NCBI RefSeq assembly: GCF_963977235.1
Contig: NZ_CAXBOD010000003.1
Span: 1-64,000, forward strand
Origin: Albimonas sp963977235
GTDB taxonomy: Bacteria > Pseudomonadota > Alphaproteobacteria > Rhodobacterales > Rhodobacteraceae
Direction of reading: 5' to 3'
Length of the DNA: 64,000 nucleotides
The position numbers and the translations under genes were made by a program. This document shows, piece by piece, positions 24,605 to 34,401 of this stretch. A model generated the notes under the pieces. The model searched no databases, had not been told where the DNA came from, and worked only from the letters and a program-made list of their open reading frames with translations. The stretch's first letter is position 1, and the number at the start of each line of letters is the position of its first letter.

Positions 24605-26809
24605 TCAGGCCGCGTGGCTGGAGGCGGGGCGCCCGGCGACGTGGTCGGCGTTGCGGAAGAAGCCGATCAGTTCGGCGAGCTGATCCGACTCGGAGCGCAG
24701 GGCCGTGGCGGCGCGGGCGCTTTCCTCGGCCAGAGCCGCGTTGCGCTGGGTGGCGTCGTCCATGTGCGTCACCGCGGAGGTGATCTCCTGCATGCCGGTC
24801 GCCTGCTCCTGGCTGGCCTGGGCGATGTCCTCGACCGAGCCCGCGATGCTCGAGATCGACTCGAGCAGTCCGCCGAGCGCGTCGCCGGTGGCGTTCACCA
24901 GGCGCACGCCGTCGGCGACCTTGGCGCCGGAGGCCGCGATCAGCTCCTTGATGTCGCGCGCGGCCTCGGAGCTGCGCTGGGCGAGGGTGCGCACCTCGGA
25001 GGCGACCACCGCAAAGCCCTTGCCGGCCTCGCCGGCGCGGGCGGCCTCGACCGCGGCGTTCAGGGCCAGCAGGTTGGTCTGGAAGGCGATGCCGTCGATC
25101 ACCGCGGTGATGTCGCCGATCCGCCCGGAGCTCGTCTCGATCTCGGACATCGAGGAGACGGCGTCGCCCACCACCGACTGGCCGTGCTGGGCGCGGGAGC
25201 GGGCCTCGCGCGTTATCGCGGCGGCCTCGCGGGCGCCGTCGGCGTTGGTGGCGATGGTGGCCGAGATCTCCTCGACCGTGGCCGAGGTCTGCTCGATGGC
25301 CGAGGCCTGGGCCTCGGTCCGACCTGAGAGGTCGCGGGCCCCGCCCGAGACCAGGTCGATCGAACGTCGGATCGCGTCCTCGGCATGCTTGATGTCGCCG
25401 ACCAGCGAGGCGAGCCGGTCGATGGTCCGGTTCAGGCTCTCGGCCAGGTGGCCGAAGCGGCCCTCGTGACCGGTCCCGGCGCGATGGGAGAGGTCGCCCT
25501 GGGCCATCGCGGCGACGGGGCGGTCGACGTCGGTCAGGAAGCCGTCGACCGTCTCGCAGATGCGGTTCACCTGGGCGGCCACGCGATCGAGGTTCTCGTC
25601 CGCGCCGGCGCCCAGCTTCAGGCGACGGCCGAACTCGCCCTGCGCGGCGGCGGCGGCGGCGGCGTCGATATCGGCCAGCAGGGCCAGGTCCTCGGTCCGG
25701 TCGAGCCACTCGACCACCGTGCCCATGCGCTTGCCCCCGGGAGTGTGGATCGGATTGACCACCAGGTTCACGCGACGGTCGCCGAGGCGGATGTCGCTGG
25801 TGATGGTCTTGGTCATGTTGCGCAGCATCCCGGCCTGATGGGCGCGGTTGGCGTGAAAGACGTTGAAGTCCACGCCCACGAGATTGTGGGCGTCGAAGCC
25901 GGGCGCCCGCTGTCGCACCGCGCCGGCGACGCCGTTGAGCATCGTCGTCAGCCCGGGACTGACGTAGGTGATGCGGTCCTCGTCATCGGCGACCATCAGC
26001 AGCACCTGGGCGCTGTCGACGGCCTGCTTTAGGCGCGCGGCATCCAGCCCCTTGTCGTGGATCGAGGTCATCGCGCGGGCCAGCGCGCCGATCTCGTCCT
26101 TGCGGCGCTGGCCGGGCACCCGCACAAGCTCGCCTTTCAGCAGGCTGTTGATGGCGCGCTCCATCGCCGTGAGGGGCTTGCCGAGGATCGAATGCAGCGA
26201 CCACAGCGCAAAGATCGAGCAGCCGACGCCGACGACCAGGCCGAGCAGGGCGTTGCGCCAGGTCGCGGCGGCGACCCGGTCGGCGATGGCCATGTCGCTC
26301 CAGAGCACGGCGAAGGCGCCGACGACGTCGTTGTCGGCGCCAAAGCCGATCGGGCGGACCAGCGCGAGACCGTCGACCGAGGCCCAGGTCTCGCCCGAGG
26401 CGATCGCCTGACGCACCGCGGTCTCGACCTCGGGCGAGGCGGGCCTTGCGCCCGCGCTTGCCAGCAGGTCGCCCTTGGCGTCGTAGGCGGCCGCGCCCAC
26501 CAGATCCTGACCGTTCGATTCGGCAAGCCGCGCCAGCTCCGCCTCGACGATGTCGGCCTTGCCGAAGCGCACGGCGCCGCCGAGCCCCGAAGCCGTCAGC
26601 TGGGTGACCTGAGAGGCGCCAGAGGCGAATACGGAGCGCGCCAGCGCCGACTGCTCCCACGCGGCCAGGCCACACAGGAGCGCCGTCAGCAGGATCGAGG
26701 CCAGGGCGGCCGCGAGCGCGATGCGCCGCCCCAGGCTGGCCTGGGGCCCCGCCGAGGAGACCCCGGCGACGGCGGAAGGGGCGGCGGAGGAACGGTCGGC
26801 CGGGCTCAT
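24605..26809 (-). CDS. Methyl-accepting chemotaxis protein with PAS domain
   Basis: A 734-residue chemoreceptor. TM1 spans about 29-50. A periplasmic domain of about 135 residues follows, then TM2 at 186-206, a HAMP region (207-258), a PAS-like domain (262-372, with DDEDRITYVSPGLTTML), a second HAMP-like stretch (about 385-470), and the signalling domain (480-720) with the hairpin tip IAFQTNLLALNAAVEAARAGEAGKG. It should signal to CheA/CheW, but no che genes are in the window. No C-terminal CheR pentapeptide is visible (it ends ASSHAA). GGAG lies eight bases before the ATG at 26809. The upstream gene on the same strand, 64 bases away, encodes an exported small protein that may act with it. 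Confidence 0.92.
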   Translation of the reverse strand: MSPADRSSAAPSAVAGVSSAGPQASLGRRIALAAALASILLTALLCGLAAWEQSALARSVFASGASQVTQLTASGLGGAVRFGKADIVEAELARLAESNGQDLVGAAAYDAKGDLLASAGARPASPEVETAVRQAIASGETWASVDGLALVRPIGFGADNDVVGAFAVLWSDMAIADRVAAATWRNALLGLVVGVGCSIFALWSLHSILGKPLTAMERAINSLLKGELVRVPGQRRKDEIGALARAMTSIHDKGLDAARLKQAVDSAQVLLMVADDEDRITYVSPGLTTMLNGVAGAVRQRAPGFDAHNLVGVDFNVFHANRAHQAGMLRNMTKTITSDIRLGDRRVNLVVNPIHTPGGKRMGTVVEWLDRTEDLALLADIDAAAAAAAQGEFGRRLKLGAGADENLDRVAAQVNRICETVDGFLTDVDRPVAAMAQGDLSHRAGTGHEGRFGHLAESLNRTIDRLASLVGDIKHAEDAIRRSIDLVSGGARDLSGRTEAQASAIEQTSATVEEISATIATNADGAREAAAITREARSRAQHGQSVVGDAVSSMSEIETSSGRIGDITAVIDGIAFQTNLLALNAAVEAARAGEAGKGFAVVASEVRTLAQRSSEAARDIKELIAASGAKVADGVRLVNATGDALGGLLESISSIAGSVEDIAQASQEQATGMQEITSAVTHMDDATQRNAALAEESARAATALRSESDQLAELIGFFRNADHVAGRPASSHAA

Positions 26810-26873
26810 GCTTGCATCTCCGAGGGAGCGGGCGGCAGGCGGCCCTCGGCCCCCTGCGGCGGGACGGCTGGGA

Positions 26874-27503
26874 TCAGTCCAGATACTCGACGTTGACGCC
26901 GAAGGTGATCGCCCCGATCGGCGCGCCGGACGCGTCGACCACGGTCAGCGACACCTGGGCCTGATAGGTCTGCGTGCTCTCGTCCAGCTCGACGTCCGAG
27001 ACATGCATGGCCCCCGCGCCGGCGAGATAGGTCTGCGACCACTTCGCCTCGTCCCCCTGCCAGTAGTCGGAAGTGGGCTCGCTGACCGCGACGTTCAGGC
27101 CGACCTGATCCATGAGGATCACCTCGGTGATCAGGCCCTGGCTGGCGTCGCGGATCTCGGCCAGGCGGGCGGAGGCGGGGGCCCCCGTGACCTTGTCGAC
27201 CAGCGGCGAGGCGGCGCCGCCGACCTGGGCCCGCCACTCGGCGTCGAGCTGGTCGACGCGCGACTGGTCGGGCTTGCCGGCGGCGTTCTGGGTGGCGACG
27301 GCCTCGACCAGCGCAGGCTCGGCCGCGTAGGCGGCCAGCCGCTCGGCGGCCAAGGCGCGCAGGCTGGCGTCGAACTCGGACGCGCCGGCGAAGGCGGCGC
27401 CGGCCGAGACCAGCAGCGCGGCGGCGGCGATCGTCGCGCCGGAGGCGAAACGGCGAAGGGACCGCGAGGAGGCGGACCGGGCGGCGGAGGCGGCAGGGCG
27501 CAT
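26874..27503 (-). CDS. Exported Cache/PDC-like protein upstream of chemoreceptor
   Basis: A 209-residue protein with a signal peptide (hydrophobic residues ~22-38, likely cut at AFA-GA about 40). The mature part reads like a single periplasmic sensor domain of the PDC/Cache type: a long helix (residues ~45-100), then LITEVILMDQVGLNVAVSEPT, SDYWQGDEAKW, and a closing strand VVDASGAPIGAITFGVNVEY. The phrase about non-renewed D-x-G/S-x-x-V and DYWQGDE is typical of such domains attached to chemoreceptors. Here it is a separate secreted protein encoded just before the chemoreceptor, so it may bind ligand and dock on it (inference). GGGAGA lies five bases before the ATG at 27503. Confidence 0.65.
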   Translation of the reverse strand: MRPAASAARSASSRSLRRFASGATIAAAALLVSAGAAFAGASEFDASLRALAAERLAAYAAEPALVEAVATQNAAGKPDQSRVDQLDAEWRAQVGGAASPLVDKVTGAPASARLAEIRDASQGLITEVILMDQVGLNVAVSEPTSDYWQGDEAKWSQTYLAGAGAMHVSDVELDESTQTYQAQVSLTVVDASGAPIGAITFGVNVEYLD

Positions 27504-27720
27504 TCTGATCTCCCGAAGAGGGGCAACGGCGGACAGGACAGGCGCGGACTTTTGGCCTGTGGAAGCTACCGTGAGGTTAAGACGCCGCCGCGCGCGCCAC
27601 CGCGGCGTCAAGGCCGCCCCGCGACGGTTCCGTCAGGCCCCGGGCGCCTATATACAGTCCACGAAACATCGGGCGGCCGGAACGCGCCGCCCTGCGCAAG
27701 CGCCAGGAGGAGATCTGAAC

Positions 27721-28722
<1,002 letters not shown>

Positions 28723-28849
28723 TCCCGAACGCGGGCGGGGGCGCGGCGCCCGCCCCCCGCCTGCGATCCCGAGAGACTGCAGCGCCGACCCTCCGGGGCC
28801 GGCGTTGCGCGTTGAGGGCGGCCGCCACCCCTCGACGTCCCTGCCGACC

Positions 28850-29218
28850 GTGCCGATCCTCGATCTCGACCTCGATCCCCCGCTGCGGTCCGCCCGCCCC
28901 TCCGACGCGATGACGATCGCCGTGCTGTCGAACGAGGCCGGCTGCGGGATCCCGTGGCATCTGAAGACGGCGAAGGCGGATGCGGGGGGCGAGGCCTGGA
29001 CGCAGGGCGCGGCGGCGATGCCGGGCGAGATCGCCGCCGGCGCGCTGGTCGCCAACGACGCCAACCCGGAGGCCCGCCGCCTCTAGGAGCGGCTGGACTT
29101 CGAGGTCGTCTCCCGCGAGCCGCAGGCCGAGGGCTTCGGCTGGCGGCCCCAGGGGCGCGGGCGGCTGCCGATGCGCCGCGAGCTGGACGCGGCCGAGCGC
29201 GCCTCCGCCGCGACCTGA
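28850..29218 (+). pseudogene. Broken GNAT acetyltransferase remnant
   Basis: This 622-base stretch between gap and parC has no intact gene but holds a GNAT remnant. From a GTG at 28850 the frame reads LRSARPSDAMTIAVL, an acetyltransferase-like start. It then reaches NPEARRL, a TAG stop (29084-29086), and continues in frame as ERLDFEVVSREP to a TGA at 29216-29218. GNAT proteins typically read NPxARRLYERLGFE here, so TAC (Tyr) became TAG and Gly became Asp. At about 122 codons it is also shorter than a normal GNAT, and the central acetyl-CoA (Q/RxxGxG/A) segment is missing, suggesting an internal deletion. No other gene is visible in this gap. Confidence 0.7.
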
Positions 29219-29344
29219 GCCGCCGCGCCGCGGGTTGCGCCGGGCCGCGCGAGCGCATAGGCCCCGGGGCTCCGACGCCCCTCCGGCGGCCTGGGCGCGT
29301 TTGTCCGCTGGACGCGCCCTCCGCCCGCAAGCTACACAACATAT

Positions 29345-31735
29345 ATGGCCGACGACATCGACATAGACGACATCGGGGGCGGAGACGGCGGCGGCGCGAT
29401 CAGCGCCGAGCCGCTGCGCCGCGCCCTGGGCGAGCGCTATCTGCAGTACGCCCTCTCGACCATCATGCACCGCGCGCTGCCCGACGCGCGCGACGGGATG
29501 AAGCCCGTGCACCGCCGCATCCTGTGGGCCATGCGCCTGCTGCGGATGGACCCCAACCAGGGGTTCAAGAAGTCGGCCCGCGTCGTCGGCGACGTGATCG
29601 GCAAGTACCACCCCCACGGCGACACCGCGGTCTACGACGCGCTGGTTCGCCTCGCCCAGACCTTCGCCGTGCGCTACCCGATGGTCGACGGCCAGGGCAA
29701 CTTCGGCAACGTCGACGGCGATAGCGCGGCGGCGATGCGCTACACCGAATCCCGCCTGACCTCGGTCGCGGTCCTGATGATGGAGGGGCTGGACGAGGAC
29801 GCCGTCGACCTCCGCCAGACCTACGACGGCGAGGAGGAGGAGCCCGTCGTCCTCCCCGGCGCCTTCCCCAACCTGCTGGCCAACGGCGCCACGGGCATCG
29901 CGGTGGGTATGGCGACCTCGATCCCGCCCCACAACGCCGCCGAGGTCGCCTCGGCCGCCCTGCACCTGATCAAACACCCCAACGCCGAGATCGAGACCCT
30001 GCTCGAGAAGATGCCGGGCCCCGACTTCCCCACCGGCGGGGTGATGGTCGAAAGCCGCGCTTCGATCCTCGAGGCCTACCGCACGGGGCGCGGCGGCTTC
30101 CGCCTGCGCGCGCGCTGGCATGTCGAGGATCTGGGCCGCGGAACCTGGCGGGTCATCGTCGACGAGATCCCCTACCAGGTGCAGAAATCCCGCCTGATCG
30201 AGCGGCTGGCCGACCTGATCAACACCCGCAAGATCCCGATCCTCGCCGACGTGCGCGACGAGAGCGCCGAGGACGTGCGCGTGGTGCTCGAGCCCCGCTC
30301 GCGCAACGTCGACCCCGCGGTGCTGATGGAGACGCTGTTCAAGCAGACGGACCTCGAGACCCGGTTCCCTCTGAACATGAACGTGCTGATCGACGGCAAG
30401 GTGCCCAAGGTCTGCGACCTGCGCGAGGTGCTGCGCGCCTTCCTCGACCACCGGCGCGAGGTGCTGGTTCGCCGCGCCAACCACCGGCTCGCGCGGATCG
30501 AGCGGCGGCTGGAGGTGCTGGGCGGCTACATCGTGGCCTTCCTCAACCTCGACCGGGTGATCGAGATCATCCGCAACGAGGACGAGCCCAAGGTCTCGCT
30601 GATGGCCGAGGACTGGTCCCGCTGGGGCTTCATCCAGGCCGACGGCTGGACCTGGAACCCCGAAGGAACCGGCGTCGGCGTGTTCCTGACCGAGGTGCAG
30701 GCCGAGGCGATCCTCAACATGCGCCTGCGCAGCCTGCGCCGCCTCGAGGAAATGGAGATCCGCGACGAGCGCGCGGCGCTCGAGACCGAGCGGGCCGGCC
30801 TGCTGGAGCTGCTGGGCTCGGAGGACGCGCAATGGTCCGCGATCTCCGACCAGCTGCGCAAGGTGCGCGAGGACTACGGCGCCCCCCGGGCCTTCAAGGG
30901 CGCCTTCGCGCCCGAGGCGCTGGACGCGCTGAAGGCGAGCTACGAGCCCTATCCGCTCGGCGCCCGCCGCACCGCCTTCGCCGAGGCGCCCCAGGTCGAC
31001 GTGCTGGCCGCCGAGGCGATGATCGAACGCGAGCCGATCACCGTGATCTGCTCGGCGATGGGCTGGATCCGGGCGGTGAAGGGGCGCCAGGCGCTGGACG
31101 CCGAGGTGAAGTACAAGGACGGCGACGGCCCCCGCTTCGTGTTCCACGCGGAGACGACGGACAAGATCCTGCTGTTCTCCTCCTCGGGCCGCTTCTTCAC
31201 GCTGACCGCCGACAAGCTGCCCGGCGGGCGCGGCATGGGCGAGCCGGTTCGCCTGATGGTGGACCTGCCCAACGAGGACGAGATGCTCGCCCTGTTCCCC
31301 CACCGCCCCGGCGCGAAGCGGCTGCTGGCCTCGAGCGCGGGCGACGGCTTCGTGCTGGTCGAGGACGAGGCGGTGGCCCAGACCCGCGCCGGCAAGCAGG
31401 CGCTGAACGTGAAGGCGCCGGGCAAGGCGCTGGTCTGCGCGCCGGTCGAGGGCGACACGGTCGCGGTGGTCGGCGACAACCGCAAGCTGCTGGTGTTCCC
31501 GCTGGAGGAGCTGCCGGAAATGGCCCGCGGCAAGGGCGTGCGCCTGCAGAAATACAAGGACGGCGGCCTGTCCGACGCGCGGACCTTCACCCGCGCCGAG
31601 GGCCTGCAGTGGACCATGGGCGGCGGGCGCACCCGCACCGTCCTCGACCCCGAGCTGCAGGAATGGACCGGTCCCCGCGCCGCCGCCGGCCGCATGGCCC
31701 CGCGCGGCTTCCCGCAGGACCGCAAGTTCAGCTGA
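29345..31735 (+). CDS. parC: DNA topoisomerase IV subunit A
   Basis: The 796-residue DNA-cleaving subunit of topoisomerase IV, which unlinks daughter chromosomes with ParE (not in the window). The breakage-reunion domain includes ALPDARDGMKPVHRRILW near 44-61, KYHPHGDTAVYDALVRLAQ, and the catalytic tyrosine in MRYTESRL (Tyr133). The quinolone-resistance region reads VIGKYHPHGDTAVYD, with Asp and Tyr where GyrA has Ser/Ala and Asp. The C-terminal beta-propeller repeats run from about residue 500 to 770. No Shine-Dalgarno sequence is visible before the ATG at 29345, which is preceded by the AT-rich TACACAACATAT. It could be translated from a leaderless or very short leader transcript. Confidence 0.95.
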   Translation: MADDIDIDDIGGGDGGGAISAEPLRRALGERYLQYALSTIMHRALPDARDGMKPVHRRILWAMRLLRMDPNQGFKKSARVVGDVIGKYHPHGDTAVYDALVRLAQTFAVRYPMVDGQGNFGNVDGDSAAAMRYTESRLTSVAVLMMEGLDEDAVDLRQTYDGEEEEPVVLPGAFPNLLANGATGIAVGMATSIPPHNAAEVASAALHLIKHPNAEIETLLEKMPGPDFPTGGVMVESRASILEAYRTGRGGFRLRARWHVEDLGRGTWRVIVDEIPYQVQKSRLIERLADLINTRKIPILADVRDESAEDVRVVLEPRSRNVDPAVLMETLFKQTDLETRFPLNMNVLIDGKVPKVCDLREVLRAFLDHRREVLVRRANHRLARIERRLEVLGGYIVAFLNLDRVIEIIRNEDEPKVSLMAEDWSRWGFIQADGWTWNPEGTGVGVFLTEVQAEAILNMRLRSLRRLEEMEIRDERAALETERAGLLELLGSEDAQWSAISDQLRKVREDYGAPRAFKGAFAPEALDALKASYEPYPLGARRTAFAEAPQVDVLAAEAMIEREPITVICSAMGWIRAVKGRQALDAEVKYKDGDGPRFVFHAETTDKILLFSSSGRFFTLTADKLPGGRGMGEPVRLMVDLPNEDEMLALFPHRPGAKRLLASSAGDGFVLVEDEAVAQTRAGKQALNVKAPGKALVCAPVEGDTVAVVGDNRKLLVFPLEELPEMARGKGVRLQKYKDGGLSDARTFTRAEGLQWTMGGGRTRTVLDPELQEWTGPRAAAGRMAPRGFPQDRKFS

Positions 31736-31774
31736 GGCCCCGCCTGACGCCCCAAGAGGCCCCCGCGAAACGAA

Positions 31775-31803
31775 GAACGCCCGGACCGACGGTCCGGGCG
31801 TTC
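31775..31803. terminator. Bidirectional terminator between parC and EVE gene
   Basis: GAACGCCCGGACC (31775-31787) pairs perfectly with GGTCCGGGCGTTC (31791-31803) across GAC, followed by CTGTTT on the plus strand. It lies between convergent genes, 40 bases after the parC stop codon. Confidence 0.75.
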
Positions 31804-31831
31804 CTGTTTCCGCCAACCCGGGCCGCCTGTT

Positions 31832-32260
31832 TCAGGCGCCGGGCCCTTCGTAGCCGCCCATCTCGCACACCAGCTTCCACTCGGCCTCGCTCACCGGCTG
31901 CACCGAGAGGCGGGTGTTCTTGACCAGGAACATCTCGGCGAGGCGCGGCTCATCCTTGCACTCGGCCAGCGTCACCGGGCGCGGGAACGGGGCGATGGCC
32001 TTGATGGTCACGCATTCCCAGCGCGGGTCATCGGTCTTGGGGTCGGGCGCTGCGGGGGCGATGACCTCGATCACGCCCATCACCCGCTTCTCGTTGACCG
32101 AGTGGTAGAAGAAGCCGAGGTCCCCCACCGCCATCTCGCGCATGTTGTTGCGGGCCTGGTAGTTGCGCACGCCGTCCCAGGGCTCGCCCTCGTCGCCCTT
32201 GGCGACCTGATCGTCCCAACCCCAGGTGTTGGGCTCCGACTTGAACAGCCAGTAGCGCAT
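31832..32260 (-). CDS. EVE-domain protein
   Basis: A 142-residue protein made entirely of one EVE domain, a PUA/YTH-related fold that reads modified bases in DNA or RNA. Marks are YWLFKSEPNTWGWDD, the strand WDGVRNYQARNNMREM, and GDLGFFYHSVNEKRVMGVIEV. Single-domain EVE proteins are common housekeeping genes in proteobacteria, and their ligand is not settled. The start ATG shares its first base with the stop codon of the YciI gene (TGATG), so the two are translationally coupled. Confidence 0.93.
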   Translation of the reverse strand: MRYWLFKSEPNTWGWDDQVAKGDEGEPWDGVRNYQARNNMREMAVGDLGFFYHSVNEKRVMGVIEVIAPAAPDPKTDDPRWECVTIKAIAPFPRPVTLAECKDEPRLAEMFLVKNTRLSVQPVSEAEWKLVCEMGGYEGPGA

Positions 32261-32535
32261 CAGGCGCCCACCACGTGCACGAAGCCCTTGATCTCGACCG
32301 ACTCGAACAGGCCCGCCTGCGCATAGGGATCGGCCGCGGCCCAGGCCTCGGCCTCGGCGCGGTCGTCGGTGCGCAGCATCAGGATCGAGCCGCAGGGCTT
32401 GCCGTCGTCGCCCAGCATCGGCCCGCCGAAGGCGGCGGCGCCGGTCTCGGCGATATAGGCCAGATGCGCCTCGCGGGTGGCGAGCCGCAGGTCCAGCGCG
32501 CCGGGCTTGTCGCGGCAGATCACGATGTGGGGCAT
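32260..32535 (-). CDS. YciI-family protein
   Basis: A 91-residue protein of the YciI/YCII fold (ferredoxin-like dimer). Signs are HIVICRDKPGALDLRLATR at the N-terminus, the histidine in REAHLAYIAE near 27, and EAEAWAAADPYAQAGLF, the typical YciI DPY/DPF segment with a conserved aspartate near 70. The function in the cell is not known; some relatives are dehydrochlorinases. The ATG at 32535 is preceded by GGAGGACGCCC. The frame is open far upstream, but that part is low-complexity Arg/Pro shadow. It is coupled to the EVE gene, a pairing often seen in alphaproteobacteria. Confidence 0.9.
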   Translation of the reverse strand: MPHIVICRDKPGALDLRLATREAHLAYIAETGAAAFGGPMLGDDGKPCGSILMLRTDDRAEAEAWAAADPYAQAGLFESVEIKGFVHVVGA

Positions 32536-32716
32536 GGGCGTCCTCCGGTTGGGGTCGCCTCGCGGAATGCCATTTTTCGCCGGCGCCCGCCAGTGCCCGA
32601 CCATGGCGCGTCCCCCGCGACGCAAGCCCGCGCGCCGCCCCCGGCGCGCCGGGGTGGGCGGGCGGGAGGTGCGCCGGGGGCGGCGCGCGGGCGGGTCCGG
32701 GCGCGCGCCGCGCAAG

Positions 32717-33838
32717 TCACGCCGGCCGGGCGGCCATGCGGCGGGCGGCCTCGGCCTCGGAGACCTCGCCCAGCGCCGCGGCGGCCACGTCCTCGCCGCT
32801 CAGCGCCCCGAACTTGAAGCCGTGGCCGGAATCCGCCGAAACCGCCCACAACCGCGCCCGCCGTCGCAGCACGAAGCGGTCCTCGGGCGCGCAGGTGAAG
32901 TGGTTTGCCTGGCCCCAGCGGATGCGGAACCGCTCGATCCCGCGGAAATGGCCGCGATAGGCGTCGAGCATCCGCTGCATCTCCTCGGCCCGCATGGTGC
33001 GGTCCTCGGGGTCCGGGTTGGGAATGCCGAAGGCGCCGCAGCCAAGCTTCAGCGGCAGCCCTTCCACCGGCGGCAGCCCCCACAGATCGCCGTCCCCGCC
33101 CAGATCGGTCCAGGCGGGCGCGGTCGCCCAGGCCTCGGCCAGGTCCTCTGGCGGATCGGCGTAAAGGATCACCGTGCGCCGCGCCCACAGGTCGGGCAGC
33201 AGGTCCGGCGCCAGCGCCTGCGCGCCCACGCCCCCCGCCAGCACCACCACGTCCGCCGACAGACGGCGCCCGTCGGCCAGCGAGACCTCGCCCGCCTCCG
33301 CATCGATCGCCGCCACCGGCGACTGCTCGAGGATCGTCGCGCCCTGCCCGCGCAGCCGCTCGGCCAGGTCCGTGAGGATGTGGTTGGCCATCAGGCAGCC
33401 GCCCTTCGAGAGGAACCCGTAGGTCACGTTCGAGGGCTCGAGATGGGCGAACCGCGCCGCGATCTCGCCCGGCGCCAGCCGCTCGTAGGGCTGACCCGCG
33501 ACATCCATGGCCGCCCGCGCCCGGTCGCCCCAGTCGCCCTCCCCGCGGCTGAGGGTCAGCACGCCGCGCGCGTGATAATAGCGCGTGCCGCCGCCGGGAA
33601 GGTCGGCCCACAGCGCCTCCCATGCGGCATAGGCCTCGCTCATGCGGGCGCAATAGCCGGGGTCGGCGTAGCTCAGCCGGATCATGCGGTGATGATCGCA
33701 GGAGGCGGCGCGCGGCTCGGGGACGGACCCGCGCTCGACCACCGTGACGGCGGCCCCGCGACGGGCGAGCGACCAGGCGGCGCAGAGGCCCACGACCCCC
33801 GCGCCCACCACGATCGCCGAGGGCGTGGACTGGCTCAT
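32717..33838 (-). CDS. Monomeric sarcosine-oxidase-like FAD oxidoreductase
   Basis: A 373-residue DAO-family flavoprotein, in length and layout like monomeric sarcosine oxidase or N-methyltryptophan oxidase. The N-terminal Rossmann motif is VVGAGVVGLCAAWSLARRG (near 10-28), then VVERGSVPEPRAASCDHHRM, and the C-terminal FAD loop SGHGFKFGALSGEDVA near 332. In sarcosine oxidase FAD is bound to a cysteine about 20 residues before that loop. Here the aligned place appears to be Asn in ANHFTCAPED, although a cysteine lies four residues later. It should oxidise an N-methyl or secondary amino acid, with hydrogen peroxide as by-product (family knowledge). It lies next to putR/putA but transcribes as its own unit. 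Confidence 0.85.
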   Translation of the reverse strand: MSQSTPSAIVVGAGVVGLCAAWSLARRGAAVTVVERGSVPEPRAASCDHHRMIRLSYADPGYCARMSEAYAAWEALWADLPGGGTRYYHARGVLTLSRGEGDWGDRARAAMDVAGQPYERLAPGEIAARFAHLEPSNVTYGFLSKGGCLMANHILTDLAERLRGQGATILEQSPVAAIDAEAGEVSLADGRRLSADVVVLAGGVGAQALAPDLLPDLWARRTVILYADPPEDLAEAWATAPAWTDLGGDGDLWGLPPVEGLPLKLGCGAFGIPNPDPEDRTMRAEEMQRMLDAYRGHFRGIERFRIRWGQANHFTCAPEDRFVLRRRARLWAVSADSGHGFKFGALSGEDVAAAALGEVSEAEAARRMAARPA

Positions 33839-33891
33839 GCGCGCGACCCTGCGACGGCCCGCGGAGGGCGTCAAGCAGGCTCGACCCGCGC

Positions 33892-34380
33892 TCAGATCTC
33901 CCCCGCGGGCGCGTCGTCCTTCACCGCCTCCATCGCCACATAGGTCGAGGAGGAGGCGACATGGGGCAGCGCCGAGATGCTCTCGGCCAGCACCGCGCGA
34001 TAGCCGGCGATGTCGCGCGTGCGCACCTTGAGAAGATAGTCGAACCCGCCCGCGATCATGTGGCACTCTTCCACCTCGGGGATCGCCCGCACCGCCGCGT
34101 TGAAGGCCCTGAGCGCCGCCTCCCGCGTGTCGGCGAGGCGCACCTCGACAAAGACGACATGCGCCAGCCCAAGGCGGATGGGCGACAGCACGGCCCGGTA
34201 GCCCGCGATCACCCCCGCCTCCTCCAGCCGCCGCACCCGCGCGGCGACCGGGGTCTTGGAGAGGCCGACGCGGGCCGCCAGTTCGGTCAGGGACATCCGC
34301 CCCTGCGCCGACAGCTCGCGCAGAATCGCGCGATCGAACTGGTCGAGCGCCGGAAGTCCGTTCGGATCGTCAGAGGCCAT
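33892..34380 (-). CDS. putR: Lrp/AsnC-family regulator divergent from putA
   Basis: A 162-residue Lrp-type regulator. The winged helix-turn-helix at about 10-60 reads LDQFDRAILRELSAQGRM then LTELAARVGLSKTPVAARVRRL. The RAM ligand-binding domain follows (about 70-155), with ECHMIAGGFDYLLKVRTRDI. Its place, 97 bases from the divergent putA, matches PutR, which senses proline and activates putA in Agrobacterium and Rhodobacter. The name rests mainly on this arrangement. I take the ATG at 34380. A TTG seven codons upstream is also in frame, and neither has a good ribosome-binding site. Confidence 0.88.
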   Translation of the reverse strand: MASDDPNGLPALDQFDRAILRELSAQGRMSLTELAARVGLSKTPVAARVRRLEEAGVIAGYRAVLSPIRLGLAHVVFVEVRLADTREAALRAFNAAVRAIPEVEECHMIAGGFDYLLKVRTRDIAGYRAVLAESISALPHVASSSTYVAMEAVKDDAPAGEI

Positions 34381-34384
34381 GATT

Positions 34385-34401
34385 TTGGTCCGATCGACCA
34401 A
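34385..34401. promoter_or_regulatory. Candidate PutR operator
   Basis: TTGGTC (34385-34390), five bases, then GACCAA (34396-34401) form a perfect dyad in the 97-base divergent putR-putA gap, right next to the putR start. Lrp-family proteins bind such short dyads, and position and symmetry fit autoregulation. It may be one of several sites; the sequence alone does not show binding. Confidence 0.4.
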
